Part shown: piece after piece, positions 1-9,274 of the stretch
Position numbering within the stretch: the first letter of the stretch is position 1
Layout: each line of letters opens with the position of its first letter
Source of the DNA: an uncultured Lachnospiraceae bacterium
GTDB taxonomy: Bacteria; Bacillota; Clostridia; Lachnospirales; Lachnospiraceae
Direction of reading: 5' to 3'
Assembly: GCA_900318375.1 (NCBI GenBank)
Contig: ONKG01000003.1
Location: 62,001-126,000, forward strand
DNA length: 64,000 nucleotides
Program-made: the position numbers and the translations under genes
The notes under the pieces: generated by a model
What the model was told of the DNA's origin: nothing
The model's input: the letters and a program-made list of their open reading frames with translations, nothing else
Database searches by the model: none

Positions 1-1424
1 TCCTGCAGGCGGGCTGCCTCAGCGCGCTCAGCCTCAGCTCTCGCCGCACGGGCCTCTTCCTCCTGCAGACGGACAGTTTCGTTATAGTCTCTGTCCTGCA
101 CACGAATCACGCCGGGGCGTTCTCTTCCCTGAAGACGGATGATCTCCGCACCGCCATGATTATTTTCACGGCGCAGGACGTCTTTACCGGCCATTTCTCT
201 CTGGCGGGCTGCGGCCTCAATGCGTTCAGCGCGTTCCTGTTCTTCCTTGCGGATGGCTCCTTCAAAACGATCCGCCGCCGGCTTAACAACCGGCTCCTCA
301 GAACCGGCTTTTTCCTTCTGCAGGCGGACTGTCTCCGTGAGTTCGGCTTCTTCCTTCTGCAGACGGACTGTCTCTGTGAGTTCGGCTTCTTCCTTCTGCG
401 CGCGGGCCTTCTCCTCCTGCAGACGGGCTGCCTCGGCGCGCGCGGCTTCTTCCTTCTGCGCGCGGGCTCTCTCCTCCTGCAGACGGGCCGCCTCGGCGCG
501 CGCGGCTTCTTCCTTCTGCGCGCGGGCTCTCTCCTCCTGCAGACGGGCCGCCTCGGCACGCGCGGCTTCTTCCTTCTGCGCGCGGGCTCTCTCTTCCTGC
601 AGACGGGCTGCCTCGGCGCGCGCGGCTTCTTCCTTCTGCGCGCGGACCTTCTCCTCCTGCAGACGGGCCGCCTCAGCGCGCGCGGCTTCTTCCTTCTGCG
701 CGCGGGCTCTCTCCTCCTGCAGACGGGCTGCCTCGGCGCGCCTGGCTTCTTCCTTCTGCGCGCGGGCTTTCTCCTCCTGACTGCGGCGGATTGCCTCCGC
801 ACGTGCCTCCTCCGCCTTCTTTCTTTCAGCCTCCTCTGCCGCGAAATGCTTTTCAGCCCTTTCGATATGTTTTCTCATATTCCTTTCATCCGCAGCTTCC
901 TGTCTGCGATGATGGGATTCGGAAAAGAATCGCCGGGCTTTTTCAATCAGAGAGAGTGTTTCAAGATATGCTTCCATATCCTGTTCGCGGGACGAAATCA
1001 CCGCTGTCGGCCGATCATCTTCGTTTAAATCTCCGTCATCCGGGATTTCTCCGCGGGCAATCCTTTTGATCGCTTCCACATCAACATTTCCCCCGGCTTC
1101 CTCGAAGAAAACAGGATCCATAAAAGAGTCCTCCTGCAGACTCTTTTCCACAGCTTCACGGGAAGGCATGTTGGCCTCTTCGGCATTATGAACAGGTTTG
1201 CGTCCTTTTTTCCCTGTCCCTGAGGACCTGGAAGATTTGGAAGAATGGTCTGACTTTGAAGTTTTTGAAGAACGTCCGGACTTCAACGGCTGTTCAGCCT
1301 TCGGATCCGGTATTTTCCCGGCAGACTTTGAAGCCTGAACGGGGCGGATCCGCACAGGCGCTCCGCATTGATCACATTTCACTGCATTTTCCGCAATAAC
1401 GGCGCCACATTTAGCACAAAACAT
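1..1424 (-). CDS. Zinc-ribbon and long coiled-coil protein (3' end outside window)
   Basis: The reading frame is open from an ATG at 1424 to the left edge (at least 474 codons), so the gene is partial. Residues 3-21 hold a CxxC...CxxC zinc ribbon (MFCAKCGA, then CDQCG). A Ser/Lys-rich linker (about 40-70) and an acidic stretch follow. From about residue 180 it is an Ala/Glu/Arg/Lys/Gln-rich helix with a 20-residue repeat (EEARAQKEEAARAEAARLQ type) encoded by 60-bp DNA repeats. No signal peptide or membrane segment is visible in the part seen. The zinc ribbon plus coiled coil suggests a cytoplasmic scaffold or envelope-associated protein. I do not recognise a named family, and the function is unknown. 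Confidence 0.8.
   Translation of the reverse strand, partial: MFCAKCGAVIAENAVKCDQCGAPVRIRPVQASKSAGKIPDPKAEQPLKSGRSSKTSKSDHSSKSSRSSGTGKKGRKPVHNAEEANMPSREAVEKSLQEDSFMDPVFFEEAGGNVDVEAIKRIARGEIPDDGDLNEDDRPTAVISSREQDMEAYLETLSLIEKARRFFSESHHRRQEAADERNMRKHIERAEKHFAAEEAERKKAEEARAEAIRRSQEEKARAQKEEARRAEAARLQEERARAQKEEAARAEAARLQEEKVRAQKEEAARAEAARLQEERARAQKEEAARAEAARLQEERARAQKEEAARAEAARLQEERARAQKEEAARAEAARLQEEKARAQKEEAELTETVRLQKEEAELTETVRLQKEKAGSEEPVVKPAADRFEGAIRKEEQERAERIEAAARQREMAGKDVLRRENNHGGAEIIRLQGRERPGVIRVQDRDYNETVRLQEEEARAARAEAERAEAARLQ
301..780 (-). repeat. 60-bp in-frame tandem repeats encoding a coiled coil
   Basis: Seven near-identical 60-bp units fill 361-780, with a weaker eighth at 301-360. 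Each unit codes for 20 residues of the zinc-ribbon/coiled-coil protein. Units differ by a few substitutions (for example cggccgc/cgggctgc), and the phase is never broken. Copy number could vary between strains by slippage or recombination. Confidence 0.9.
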
Positions 1425-1768
1425 CACTATATATCCTCATAAACGACTGTAAGTCATAAAAATCATATCAGTTCGCTGCCGGTCATCTTCTCAAAAAGGG
1501 AAAATGCCGCCCAGCTCTGCGAATGCCCTTTCCGGACCTTCGTCGTTATCCCCGGGTTTTCACGCAGGATCATGCGAAAAGCCCTGTTATCCTGAGTCTG
1601 GTGCAGTTGCAGCTGTCATCAACTGTTCAACTGTAAAAGCAGAATAGTAATCATTATAATCACATGAAACGGGTTTTGCAATCCTCTGGTACCCGTCATT
1701 TGCAATACCGCAGCAGGACTGCAGCAGATCTGACCGGCACCGGATTCAAGGGATTTGCCGGGGCGGGA
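1425..1768. other. Intergenic, no gene seen
   Basis: About 340 bp between the zinc-ribbon gene and hslO. I see no convincing coding frame with a ribosome-binding site, no tRNA and no strong hairpin. It should contain the promoter of the zinc-ribbon gene (minus strand) and the 3' end of the hslO transcript. Confidence 0.5.
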
Positions 1769-2668
1769 TCATCGGCCGGCTGCCGCTGCCCTGGGCAGAA
1801 GCTTTTTTACCTCGTCAGTCGTGTATCGATAGGTGCTGCTGCAGAACTGGCACGCCAGTTCAATATCTTTTCCGTCTGCAATAATGTCCTCAAGTTCCTC
1901 TTTTCCCAAAAGAACCAGACCGCGCTCAAAACGCTCACGGCTGCAATTGCAATAAAAACAGACATCCTCTCTGGATGTGATCTGAATATCAAAACCGTCC
2001 AGGACAATATCCAGAAGGTGCTCAGGCCTGCTGTCTTCCTCCAGAATGCCGGTGACAGATGAAATCCGGCGGATGTTTTCCTCCAGTTTTCCGATCACTT
2101 CGTCATCGGCGAAGGGCATGAGCTGAACGACAAAGCCGCCCGCCCTTTTGACAGTATTCTCTTTGTTCATCAGAACACCGAGTCCGACGGAGGAAGGGAT
2201 CTGCTCCGACTGTGCGTAATAAGCTGTCAGATCTTCCGCGATCTCACCTGTCACAAGGGGGATCTGGCCGATGTAGGGGTCTTTAAGGTTCATATCCCGG
2301 ATCACGGTGAGCGTGCCCCTGCCGATTGCTCCGCCTACGTTCAGATGTCCCTGCTTATTGGGAGGCAGGATCACATTCGGGTTCTTGACATATCCTTTGA
2401 CATGCCCCTGGTTATCCGCTGTGACGACAAGTCCCTGCAGCGGGCCGTCTCCGTCAATCTGGATCGTCAGCAGATCACGGGGGCCTTTCAGCATTTCTGC
2501 CATCATGAGAGCGCCGGACATGGCTCTTCCCAGGGCTGCTGTCGCAATAGGGCTGGTATTGTGGGCTTTCCGGGCCGTCTCTGTCAGATCGCGGGCAGTG
2601 ATCGCAAAAGCGCGGATCTGTGCGTCTGCTGCTACGGCACGAATCATATAATCTCTGTATTCTTCCAT
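1769..2668 (-). CDS. hslO: Hsp33 redox-regulated chaperone
   Basis: 299 residues, the normal Hsp33 length. The N-terminal chaperone domain contains the typical GRAMSGALMMAEMLKG and DGDGPLQG stretches. The C-terminal redox switch has the zinc cysteines CNC (about 242-244) and CQFC (about 272-275). In this family oxidation of these cysteines releases zinc and turns on an ATP-independent holdase in the cytoplasm. The start at 2668 follows GAGGAAACA. It lies downstream of the pyrophosphatase gene on the same strand with a 66-bp gap, so co-transcription is possible. Confidence 0.95.
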   Translation of the reverse strand: MEEYRDYMIRAVAADAQIRAFAITARDLTETARKAHNTSPIATAALGRAMSGALMMAEMLKGPRDLLTIQIDGDGPLQGLVVTADNQGHVKGYVKNPNVILPPNKQGHLNVGGAIGRGTLTVIRDMNLKDPYIGQIPLVTGEIAEDLTAYYAQSEQIPSSVGLGVLMNKENTVKRAGGFVVQLMPFADDEVIGKLEENIRRISSVTGILEEDSRPEHLLDIVLDGFDIQITSREDVCFYCNCSRERFERGLVLLGKEELEDIIADGKDIELACQFCSSTYRYTTDEVKKLLPRAAAAGR

Positions 2669-2734
2669 TGTTTCCTCGAACCGTCCCGCCCCGGACTCTT
2701 CCGGGACGGGACAAATGCTGTATTTTTTATAATG

Positions 2735-4372
2735 TCACGAATATTTCTGGATCGTCGCGGTGAGGATCGGAATAATCTGGGATTTTCTGGAGAGAATGCC
2801 TTCCTGCAGTGAGTGAGTGTCGTTCTCCTTGTCCGGGAATGCCTCCAGAGCCCAGTCAGACTTCTCTCCGGACCGGAACACGATCGAACCGTTGTCCAGA
2901 ATACTGGTAAAGATCATCAGGCACAGGTCGAGATTCTTTTTCTTGGTGAACTCGTCCAGAACTGTCTGGATCTCATCCTGCATGCCCGTGAGGGCACTGA
3001 AAGTGGAGATGATGACCTGGGAGACCATGGTCTTGCAGCTCTCGATCTCAAAATACTTGATATCCTGGTTTAGCAGCTCGGAGATGCTCTTGCCCTTGAT
3101 ATCTGCGCCGACAGAGAACATATCTGCGGCAAACTCATCGATATCCAGATCCGCAATCGCGGCAAGGATGTTTGCTGTACGTCTGTCCTTGTCAGTGGTG
3201 GTCGGAGACTGGAATTTCAGTGTGTCGGACAGAATCGCGCCCAGAAGCAGGCCTGCAAGGTTCTGCGGGATCGGGATCTGGTTTTCACGGAACATGGTCG
3301 CAACGATGGTCGCAGTACTGCCGATGATCTCATTTCGGAAGGCGACAGGACGCTTTGTGGAAAAATCGTTGATCCTGTGATGGTCGATAACTTCCAGGAC
3401 TTCCGCTTTGTCGATCGCGCGGACAGACTGGGAGAACTCGTTGTGGTCCACAAGGATGATCTTCTTGTTGCGGCTGTTCATAATGTGGTAGCGGGATGCG
3501 CAGCCCACGATCTTGTCATTCTCATCGACAATGGGATATGCGTGGAAACGCGTGCGCATCATCTTTGTTCCGACATCCTCCGCCAGTTCGTTAGCGTAGA
3601 ATTTCACGACCTTTGTCGCCATGATTTTGCTGATGGACGGAGCAAAATATGCATAACGGGAGGTGTTCATAGTGCTGTGACCGGAGAGGATCACTGTGCA
3701 TCCGTACTTCTTGGCTGTTTCCAGAACCTCATCAGAGATACTGTCGGTACGCACCAGAATCAAGAGTCCCGCTCCCATCTCGATGATGTTTTTCTGCGCG
3801 GCGGGGTCATCGCCTGCGACAACGATCTTGTCCTTGATATCGTGGATGGCGATATCCTCTTTGGTGATGGCGACAACAGAGACACGGCCGCGGATATGGC
3901 GGTCAGGCGCACGGTAAATGATTTTACCGCTGATGGCGGTATTGATGTTTTCCGGAGACACATCCTCCAGAAGCTTTTCCGTCTCGGCGGTATCGCCCAT
4001 AGCGACCAGGCCGATGTCGTTCATTGTAAGCATGCCGACAACGCGGTCTTCCGCATCCACAACACCGCAGGTCTGCTTTCCGGCGCCATGCATGAGCTGA
4101 ATTGCCTCAAAGATTGTCTTGTCGGGCATGATGGTGGTCGGTTCGTCTATTTCTATTTCGGACATTTTGACACGTGCATCCTCTAAAAGCATAGGCTCTT
4201 CAAAACCGAACCTGTCGAGGAGATATCTGGTCTCCGTGCCGATTTTTCCCAGGCGGCAGGGAATCGCCTTAACGCCGTTTGCGCGTTTAAAAAAGGCGTA
4301 TCCGATTGCAGCTGCAATCGAGTCTGTGTCAGGGTGCTGATGACCTGTGACATAAATAACGTCCTGTTTCAT
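2735..4372 (-). CDS. ppaC: Manganese-dependent inorganic pyrophosphatase with regulatory CBS-DRTGG insert
   Basis: Family II pyrophosphatase hydrolysing PPi to phosphate in the cytoplasm. The DHH catalytic motifs are visible: GHQHPDTDS near the start, LVDHNE and VIDHH in the middle, and SRKSQIIP in the C-terminal DHHA2 part. Between the first motif and the DHH core lie two CBS halves separated by a DRTGG-like domain, as in clostridial CBS-PPases controlled by adenine nucleotides and diadenosine polyphosphates. I chose the ATG at 4372 because AGGTGG sits 5 bp before it; an upstream ATG at 4384 overlaps that ribosome-binding site. The protein is 545 residues from this start. Confidence 0.93.
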   Translation of the reverse strand: MKQDVIYVTGHQHPDTDSIAAAIGYAFFKRANGVKAIPCRLGKIGTETRYLLDRFGFEEPMLLEDARVKMSEIEIDEPTTIMPDKTIFEAIQLMHGAGKQTCGVVDAEDRVVGMLTMNDIGLVAMGDTAETEKLLEDVSPENINTAISGKIIYRAPDRHIRGRVSVVAITKEDIAIHDIKDKIVVAGDDPAAQKNIIEMGAGLLILVRTDSISDEVLETAKKYGCTVILSGHSTMNTSRYAYFAPSISKIMATKVVKFYANELAEDVGTKMMRTRFHAYPIVDENDKIVGCASRYHIMNSRNKKIILVDHNEFSQSVRAIDKAEVLEVIDHHRINDFSTKRPVAFRNEIIGSTATIVATMFRENQIPIPQNLAGLLLGAILSDTLKFQSPTTTDKDRRTANILAAIADLDIDEFAADMFSVGADIKGKSISELLNQDIKYFEIESCKTMVSQVIISTFSALTGMQDEIQTVLDEFTKKKNLDLCLMIFTSILDNGSIVFRSGEKSDWALEAFPDKENDTHSLQEGILSRKSQIIPILTATIQKYS

Positions 4373-4430
4373 TTTCCACCTCATTAATTTGCTGTGAATG
4401 CGTCAACATTTTACGTATTGTTTTCCCGAT

Positions 4431-5579
4431 TTACCCGGCATTCTCCCTAATGTCGTTCTCCTCTGTCTCTTCGGTCTTTTCGGGATGTTCCGTCTCGTCG
4501 AGATACTCCTCGAGACAGATGTCGGCTTCATGGATCCTGCGGGCATGTTCATATCCGACATATCTGTAATGCCAGGGTTCAAAAATAATGCCGGTAATAT
4601 CGCTCTTAGCCCTGGGATAGCGCAGCACGAATCCATATTTCCAGCAGTTTTCCATGAGCCACTGCTGGGTAAAAGTATCGACCTGACTCTCGTCCAGACT
4701 CATATTTTCGGAAGAATAGATATCTGCCGCAAGTCCCAGTTCATGTTCGCTGGTCCCCGGAACCGCAACAGCCATGGAAGCCAGTTCTTCGGACTCCTCC
4801 TGTCCATATCCGGCATAGATCCAGCGGTTGATTTGTTCGTCAAAAAGGTAGACCTGCTTTTCATGCGGCCTGTATCCGGAGCAGACGATCGGCCATCCCC
4901 CTGCTGCAGAGCAGTCCTCCAGCATCTGCATCAGAGGCTCATAACATTCCTTTGAGATCATCTGGCCGTTTGGCAGGGTAATGGGATCCACCTTATAATC
5001 TGATGGCAGATAGTGCCACTTGTTGACCAGAATAAGAAAGGGATCTTCACGGAGTTCCTCTCTTCTCTCGGCACGAACCTCCTCCCATATCCTGCGCTCG
5101 GCTTTCGAATCCGGTTGATAATAAGCCCCCTGCCCCCGGTCGAGCAGTTCTCTGTATTCCTCCCTCAGAGACTTTGTCTGCTTCTCCAGTGCCAGGTCCA
5201 GAATCTCCTCAGCGTCCTCAATACGCTGTTCTATGTAAGGTTGAATCTCTTCTGCAGATGTGTTCTTTAAAGATTCCAGAGGGCCCATGCACTTTACAAA
5301 GTAATTTTCTGAATCTTCCCGACCGGCATCCATATTCTGGAATGCGCCGGTCTCGGTAAAGAGAACCGCAGCCGAAATAACCAGGACCAGGACGGCCACA
5401 GCTGCCTTTTTTGCATCGGAGACATTCTCACAGGCATCGGCGAATCTTCTGATCCTCTGCCCGATCAATCTGACACCCCCCTTAAAACTGCCTGCAGCTG
5501 TTGTCCCTCCGGCTTTTTTCATCTGCCTTTCCGATGTCCCGTCTTTTATTTTCTTATTTGAATCGGAATCTGATTGCAT
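4431..5579 (-). CDS. VanY-like D-alanyl-D-alanine carboxypeptidase, peptidase M15B
   Basis: 382 residues. A short cytoplasmic N-terminus is followed by one membrane segment (about 63-80) and an extracellular region ending in the M15B domain. Zinc and catalytic motifs are clear: SGYRPHEKQ, SEHELGLAADI and EPWHYRYVG. The family trims the terminal D-Ala of peptidoglycan stem peptides. It lies about 150 bp downstream of a second, longer VanY paralogue. No VanA/VanH or VanS/VanR genes are nearby, so this is probably housekeeping cell-wall remodelling rather than glycopeptide resistance (inference). Confidence 0.9.
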   Translation of the reverse strand: MQSDSDSNKKIKDGTSERQMKKAGGTTAAGSFKGGVRLIGQRIRRFADACENVSDAKKAAVAVLVLVISAAVLFTETGAFQNMDAGREDSENYFVKCMGPLESLKNTSAEEIQPYIEQRIEDAEEILDLALEKQTKSLREEYRELLDRGQGAYYQPDSKAERRIWEEVRAERREELREDPFLILVNKWHYLPSDYKVDPITLPNGQMISKECYEPLMQMLEDCSAAGGWPIVCSGYRPHEKQVYLFDEQINRWIYAGYGQEESEELASMAVAVPGTSEHELGLAADIYSSENMSLDESQVDTFTQQWLMENCWKYGFVLRYPRAKSDITGIIFEPWHYRYVGYEHARRIHEADICLEEYLDETEHPEKTEETEENDIRENAG

Positions 5580-5732
5580 CTTTTCGGTTACCGCTTCCTG
5601 TGGTCTGATCTGTATGAAGTGTCTGCCCTTGCGGAATCAGCCCTTTGAAAAGGCTGTAACCGGCTGCTGCATCTTTTGTCCATACTGGTGATCGGTTTCT
5701 GTAATAGAAGATTTGTCCCCGTTATACCGTCT

Positions 5733-7886
5733 TCACTGCCTGAGGTATTCCTCCAGACAGATTCCCTTCTTTGTAATCTCTTCCGCCGCTTCTCTGCCGA
5801 CATATCTGTAGTGCCAGGGTTCGAAAATGATTCCGGTGATATCACTTTTGCTCTCCGGGTAACGGAGAATGAATCCATACTCCCAGGAATGTTCCATCAG
5901 CCATTTCTGCGTTTTTGTCTCCGCCTGTGTATCATCGAGATTCTGATTGTCAAAATCACAGAGGTCGACGGCAAGCCCCAGCTCATGTTCACTGGTACCC
6001 GGAACAGCAACGGTTTTGCCCGCTTCTATTTCCGCTTCTTCTCTGGACATCCCGGAGGTCATCAGTTTTTTGACCTGATTCTCGAAAAGAGTCTCCTGTT
6101 TTGAGAGCGGGCGGTAGGATGAGCAGACGACCGGCTCTCCTCCCGCCGCCCGGCAGGCGTCGAGCATGCTGACCAGTTCCGCAAAGCATCTGCTATCCAC
6201 CGATTCCCCGTTGGGAAGAGAGGATGTGGTCACTTCCTCATAGCCCTCCGGCAGGATATACCAGGGATTTACAAGAATGAAACGCCAGTCATCCTGTCTG
6301 GCATAGAGACCGGATTCAGCAGCCGTCTTCAGACCATGTTTATTTACCCCGGAAACTGTTTCCTCTGTTCCGGTTTCGGTCTGTCCGGCTTCTGTCTGTC
6401 CGGTATCAGTCTCCGTACCGGTCTGCGAAGTACTGCCGCTGTCTGCGGCCTGCTCCTGGTTCCCGGCGCCGGATTCCTCCGTTTTAGAAGGATCTTCCTC
6501 CTGTTCCATCGCCGTTTCCGTCTGTGCTGCCTGTGCTGTCTGCGCCGTCTGCACAGAATCATCTGCCTGTCCCGTCTCTGCCTGCCCGGTCACGGAATTG
6601 GAATTCTCCTCAGATGCAGGTGAATCCAGCTGCGCAGTATCATCCGCAGTTTCTGCGTTTTCTACTGCCACTTCTGCCGCCTCACCCGGGTCGGAATCAT
6701 CTTCCGCTGCCATAGTCACATTTTCGTTTTCATCGTCCTCTTCGTCAGCGCCCTGAGTATCCTCATCCTCCAGTGCTGCCGCAGCACTCTGTTCTCCCTG
6801 TGCAGCGGTGTCCACCTTCTGCGGGGAACGCACTGTCCGGGCGATGCGCGGAACGACAAATATGATCAGAAGCAGCAGAACCGCTGCGCCGATTCCTATC
6901 TTAATATAATAGCCGCGAAGCTGCTGTTCTCTCTGCCGCTTCGCCATCTCACGTCTGCGAAGGCGCTGTCTTCGCGCCTCTCTGCGCTCGTCCTCTTCCT
7001 CGTCGTAATCATCAGAGACATCTGCTGTATCAAAAAAAGCTTCGTATTCCTCATCTTCCGGATATTCAGCACGAAGCTTATCTTCGTAATCATCCTCGTA
7101 GGATTTTCTGCTGTAGAAGGATCCTCTACGCAAAGAACTGCCGCTGCCGCGTCCGAAACCTGCATTGTTGTCACCGAGACCGCTGTTCCTGTTGTAGGAA
7201 GATCTGCCGGCGGTATCTCCGCTGCTCCTTCCATAAGAGGAGGTTCTGCTGCCGGTGTCACTGCTGCTCCTTCCATAGGAGGACCTGCTGCCGGTGTCAC
7301 TGCCGCCGGCAGAGCTCCTGGTGCTTCTCCAGCTCCTGGAAACTCCGCCGCCGTAGATGAGATCGGAAGAAATTTCTTTCTGGTCCGCCGGCTTTTCCTG
7401 TCCCGAACGGTTTCCGGGAACATTTCCGTGGACAATCCTCTGACCGCCGCCGTAGGAATCCCGGCCCCCGTACATGTCACGGTCTGTCTTTTCCTGATCC
7501 GGATAAAAATATCCGTCCCGTGTATTCTGTGTATTTACTTCCACACGATGCCGCTCACGGTATGGGCGCGGGGAATCATCTCTGTCCCCGGAAGAAGCGG
7601 AAAAGCGGCTAAAGGAAGAGAATCTGCCGCGGCTGTCCGGCAGGGAAAGCTCCGGTCTTCGGCTGTCCGGCAGGGAAGGTCCCGATGAGCTGCTGCCGGA
7701 ATAACCGCTTCTGCGGTTTGTACTGTAGTTTGTTCCGGTGTTTGAGCCGGTATTTGCACCTGTGTCAATGCCGGTGTTTTCCTCTGTTCCGCGCAGGTCA
7801 AAAAACTCCGCCGTTCTGCCCGCAGGGCGCCGGAAGGTTGTTCTGTTCAGTTTTCTGACTTTTTTATCTTTCCTGCGCAGAGCCAT
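5733..7886 (-). CDS. Large VanY-like carboxypeptidase with repetitive cytoplasmic N-terminus
   Basis: 717 residues from the ATG at 7886, which follows GAGGTG with 4-5 bp spacing (an in-frame GTG lies two codons earlier). The first 330 residues are low-complexity Ser/Gly/Arg/Tyr with repeats of the SYGRSSSDTGSR type. An acidic patch and a dibasic stretch come next. One membrane helix lies at about 335-352 (IGIGAAVLLLLIIFVV), then an outer Glu/Thr/Gln-rich linker (about 360-530). The C-terminal M15B domain has SSYRPLSKQ, SEHELGLAVDL and EPWHYRYVG. The predicted D,D-carboxypeptidase acts outside the cell. The disordered, charged cytoplasmic tail is unusual for VanY and could recruit partners or be phosphorylated (inference). 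Confidence 0.88.
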   Translation of the reverse strand: MALRRKDKKVRKLNRTTFRRPAGRTAEFFDLRGTEENTGIDTGANTGSNTGTNYSTNRRSGYSGSSSSGPSLPDSRRPELSLPDSRGRFSSFSRFSASSGDRDDSPRPYRERHRVEVNTQNTRDGYFYPDQEKTDRDMYGGRDSYGGGQRIVHGNVPGNRSGQEKPADQKEISSDLIYGGGVSRSWRSTRSSAGGSDTGSRSSYGRSSSDTGSRTSSYGRSSGDTAGRSSYNRNSGLGDNNAGFGRGSGSSLRRGSFYSRKSYEDDYEDKLRAEYPEDEEYEAFFDTADVSDDYDEEEDERREARRQRLRRREMAKRQREQQLRGYYIKIGIGAAVLLLLIIFVVPRIARTVRSPQKVDTAAQGEQSAAAALEDEDTQGADEEDDENENVTMAAEDDSDPGEAAEVAVENAETADDTAQLDSPASEENSNSVTGQAETGQADDSVQTAQTAQAAQTETAMEQEEDPSKTEESGAGNQEQAADSGSTSQTGTETDTGQTEAGQTETGTEETVSGVNKHGLKTAAESGLYARQDDWRFILVNPWYILPEGYEEVTTSSLPNGESVDSRCFAELVSMLDACRAAGGEPVVCSSYRPLSKQETLFENQVKKLMTSGMSREEAEIEAGKTVAVPGTSEHELGLAVDLCDFDNQNLDDTQAETKTQKWLMEHSWEYGFILRYPESKSDITGIIFEPWHYRYVGREAAEEITKKGICLEEYLRQ

Positions 7887-7918
7887 AAACACCTCGCTTT
7901 ATCTGCGTCCGGCGCCCT

Positions 7919-9118
7919 TTATCTGTTGAGCGCCGCTCTGTAAATTTCAATGAAATCATCCTCATAGAGCACACGGGCACTTCCGCGCTTGCCGCCCGAA
8001 GCAATGATCGCATTGTGCGCCATGATCTTGATCTGTTCTTCAGTAGGGTCTACACCAAGCTCATGAATGCTGGTAGGCATACCGATCCGGCGATAGAAGT
8101 CCTCCATGGCCTCGATGCCCCTGATCGCTGTCTCCTCATCAGTTGCGCCGGGCTCAACTTCCATAACATTGACGGCGAACTTGACGAATCTGTCCAGGCA
8201 GTTCTTGTAGACATAGCGGGCCCATGTGCCCCAGATCGCAGCAAGGCCTGCGCCGTGGGTGACGTCAAACATTCCGCCGAGCTCATGCTCGAGAATGTGG
8301 CTGGCGAAATCGCGCTCCTTTGCGCCGCAGCCTGTCAGTCCGTTGTGGGAAAGGCTTCCCGCCCACATGACCTCTGCGCGCGCCTCATAGTTGTCGGGCT
8401 CCGCATGGATGATCTCGGTGTACTTTTTAACCGTGCGAAGGAGACCTTCCGCAATACTGTCGGTCAGTTCCATGTTGCCGTTGTTGGTGAAATATCTCTC
8501 CATGGTGTGCATCATGATATCGGTGCATCCGCTCATGGACTGGTAATCGGGCAGAGTCATCGTGAGCTCGGGGTTCATGATGGCGAATTTCGCGCGGGAA
8601 ATATCGTTGCCGTGGCCGCGCTTAATACCTGTCTTCTCATTGGTGATGACAGAGTCGTTGCTCATCTCGGAGCCTGCTGCCGCGATCGTCAGCACAACAC
8701 CTACAGGCAGGCATGCCGTGGATTTTCTCTTCTTCACAAAGAAATCCCACACATCGCCCTGCTCGGGGTCCGCAATTCCATAGCCGATGGCCTTTGCGGA
8801 GTCAATGACACTGCCGCCGCCGACAGCGAGGATGAAATCGACGCCTTCTTTTTTACCCAGCTCAATACCCTCGTAGACAAGGCCCAGATGGGGATTGGGA
8901 ACGACACCGCCGAGAGAGACATGGCCGATTCCCTCTGCGTCCAGAGAAGCGCAGACCCTGTCGATCAGGCCGGAGCGGATCGCACTCTTGCCGCCGTAAT
9001 GGATCAGAACCTTGGAGCAGCCCTGCTGACGGACCAGCGCGCCGAGCCTGTTCTCCGCGCCTTTTCCGAAGATCACTTTTGTAGGTGCATAATAATCAAA
9101 ATCTGCAGTACGAATCAT
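7919..9118 (-). CDS. Iron-containing alcohol dehydrogenase (butanol dehydrogenase type)
   Basis: 399 residues, full length for group III alcohol dehydrogenases. The N-terminal Rossmann part carries GGGSVIDSAKAIGYG, which binds NAD(P)H. The metal-binding half has AAGSEMSNDSVIT, a conserved DIMMHTMERYF segment and THGAGLAAIWGTWARY with the iron-ligand histidine. Predicted cytoplasmic reduction of aldehydes to alcohols in fermentation, similar to YugJ/BdhA. The start follows AGGAAGA. The upstream AT-rich leader (9140-9240) contains two ATTGTAAAT direct repeats, a possible regulator site of unknown identity. Confidence 0.92.
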   Translation of the reverse strand: MIRTADFDYYAPTKVIFGKGAENRLGALVRQQGCSKVLIHYGGKSAIRSGLIDRVCASLDAEGIGHVSLGGVVPNPHLGLVYEGIELGKKEGVDFILAVGGGSVIDSAKAIGYGIADPEQGDVWDFFVKKRKSTACLPVGVVLTIAAAGSEMSNDSVITNEKTGIKRGHGNDISRAKFAIMNPELTMTLPDYQSMSGCTDIMMHTMERYFTNNGNMELTDSIAEGLLRTVKKYTEIIHAEPDNYEARAEVMWAGSLSHNGLTGCGAKERDFASHILEHELGGMFDVTHGAGLAAIWGTWARYVYKNCLDRFVKFAVNVMEVEPGATDEETAIRGIEAMEDFYRRIGMPTSIHELGVDPTEEQIKIMAHNAIIASGGKRGSARVLYEDDFIEIYRAALNR

Positions 9119-9274
9119 TCTTCCTGTCCCATCCTTCCTTGAAAAATGCTTTTATTTACAATGATTTACAATTTTTATTGGTTTTACTGATTTCTGTTTT
9201 TTATTGTTTATTAGTAATTGCTGTCATTTTTTGCAGTTATGAAACAATTCCTTGCGAATACTGATCAATACTGA

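Noticed and set aside
361-780. CRISPR-like regular 60-bp repeats
   Set aside because: There are no unique spacers; the whole block is in frame and codes for a coiled coil that continues on both sides.
4431-7886. Glycopeptide (vancomycin) resistance cluster
   Set aside because: Two VanY-like proteins are present, but no VanA/H/X ligase, dehydrogenase or two-component genes; VanY-type peptidases are common in Clostridia without resistance.
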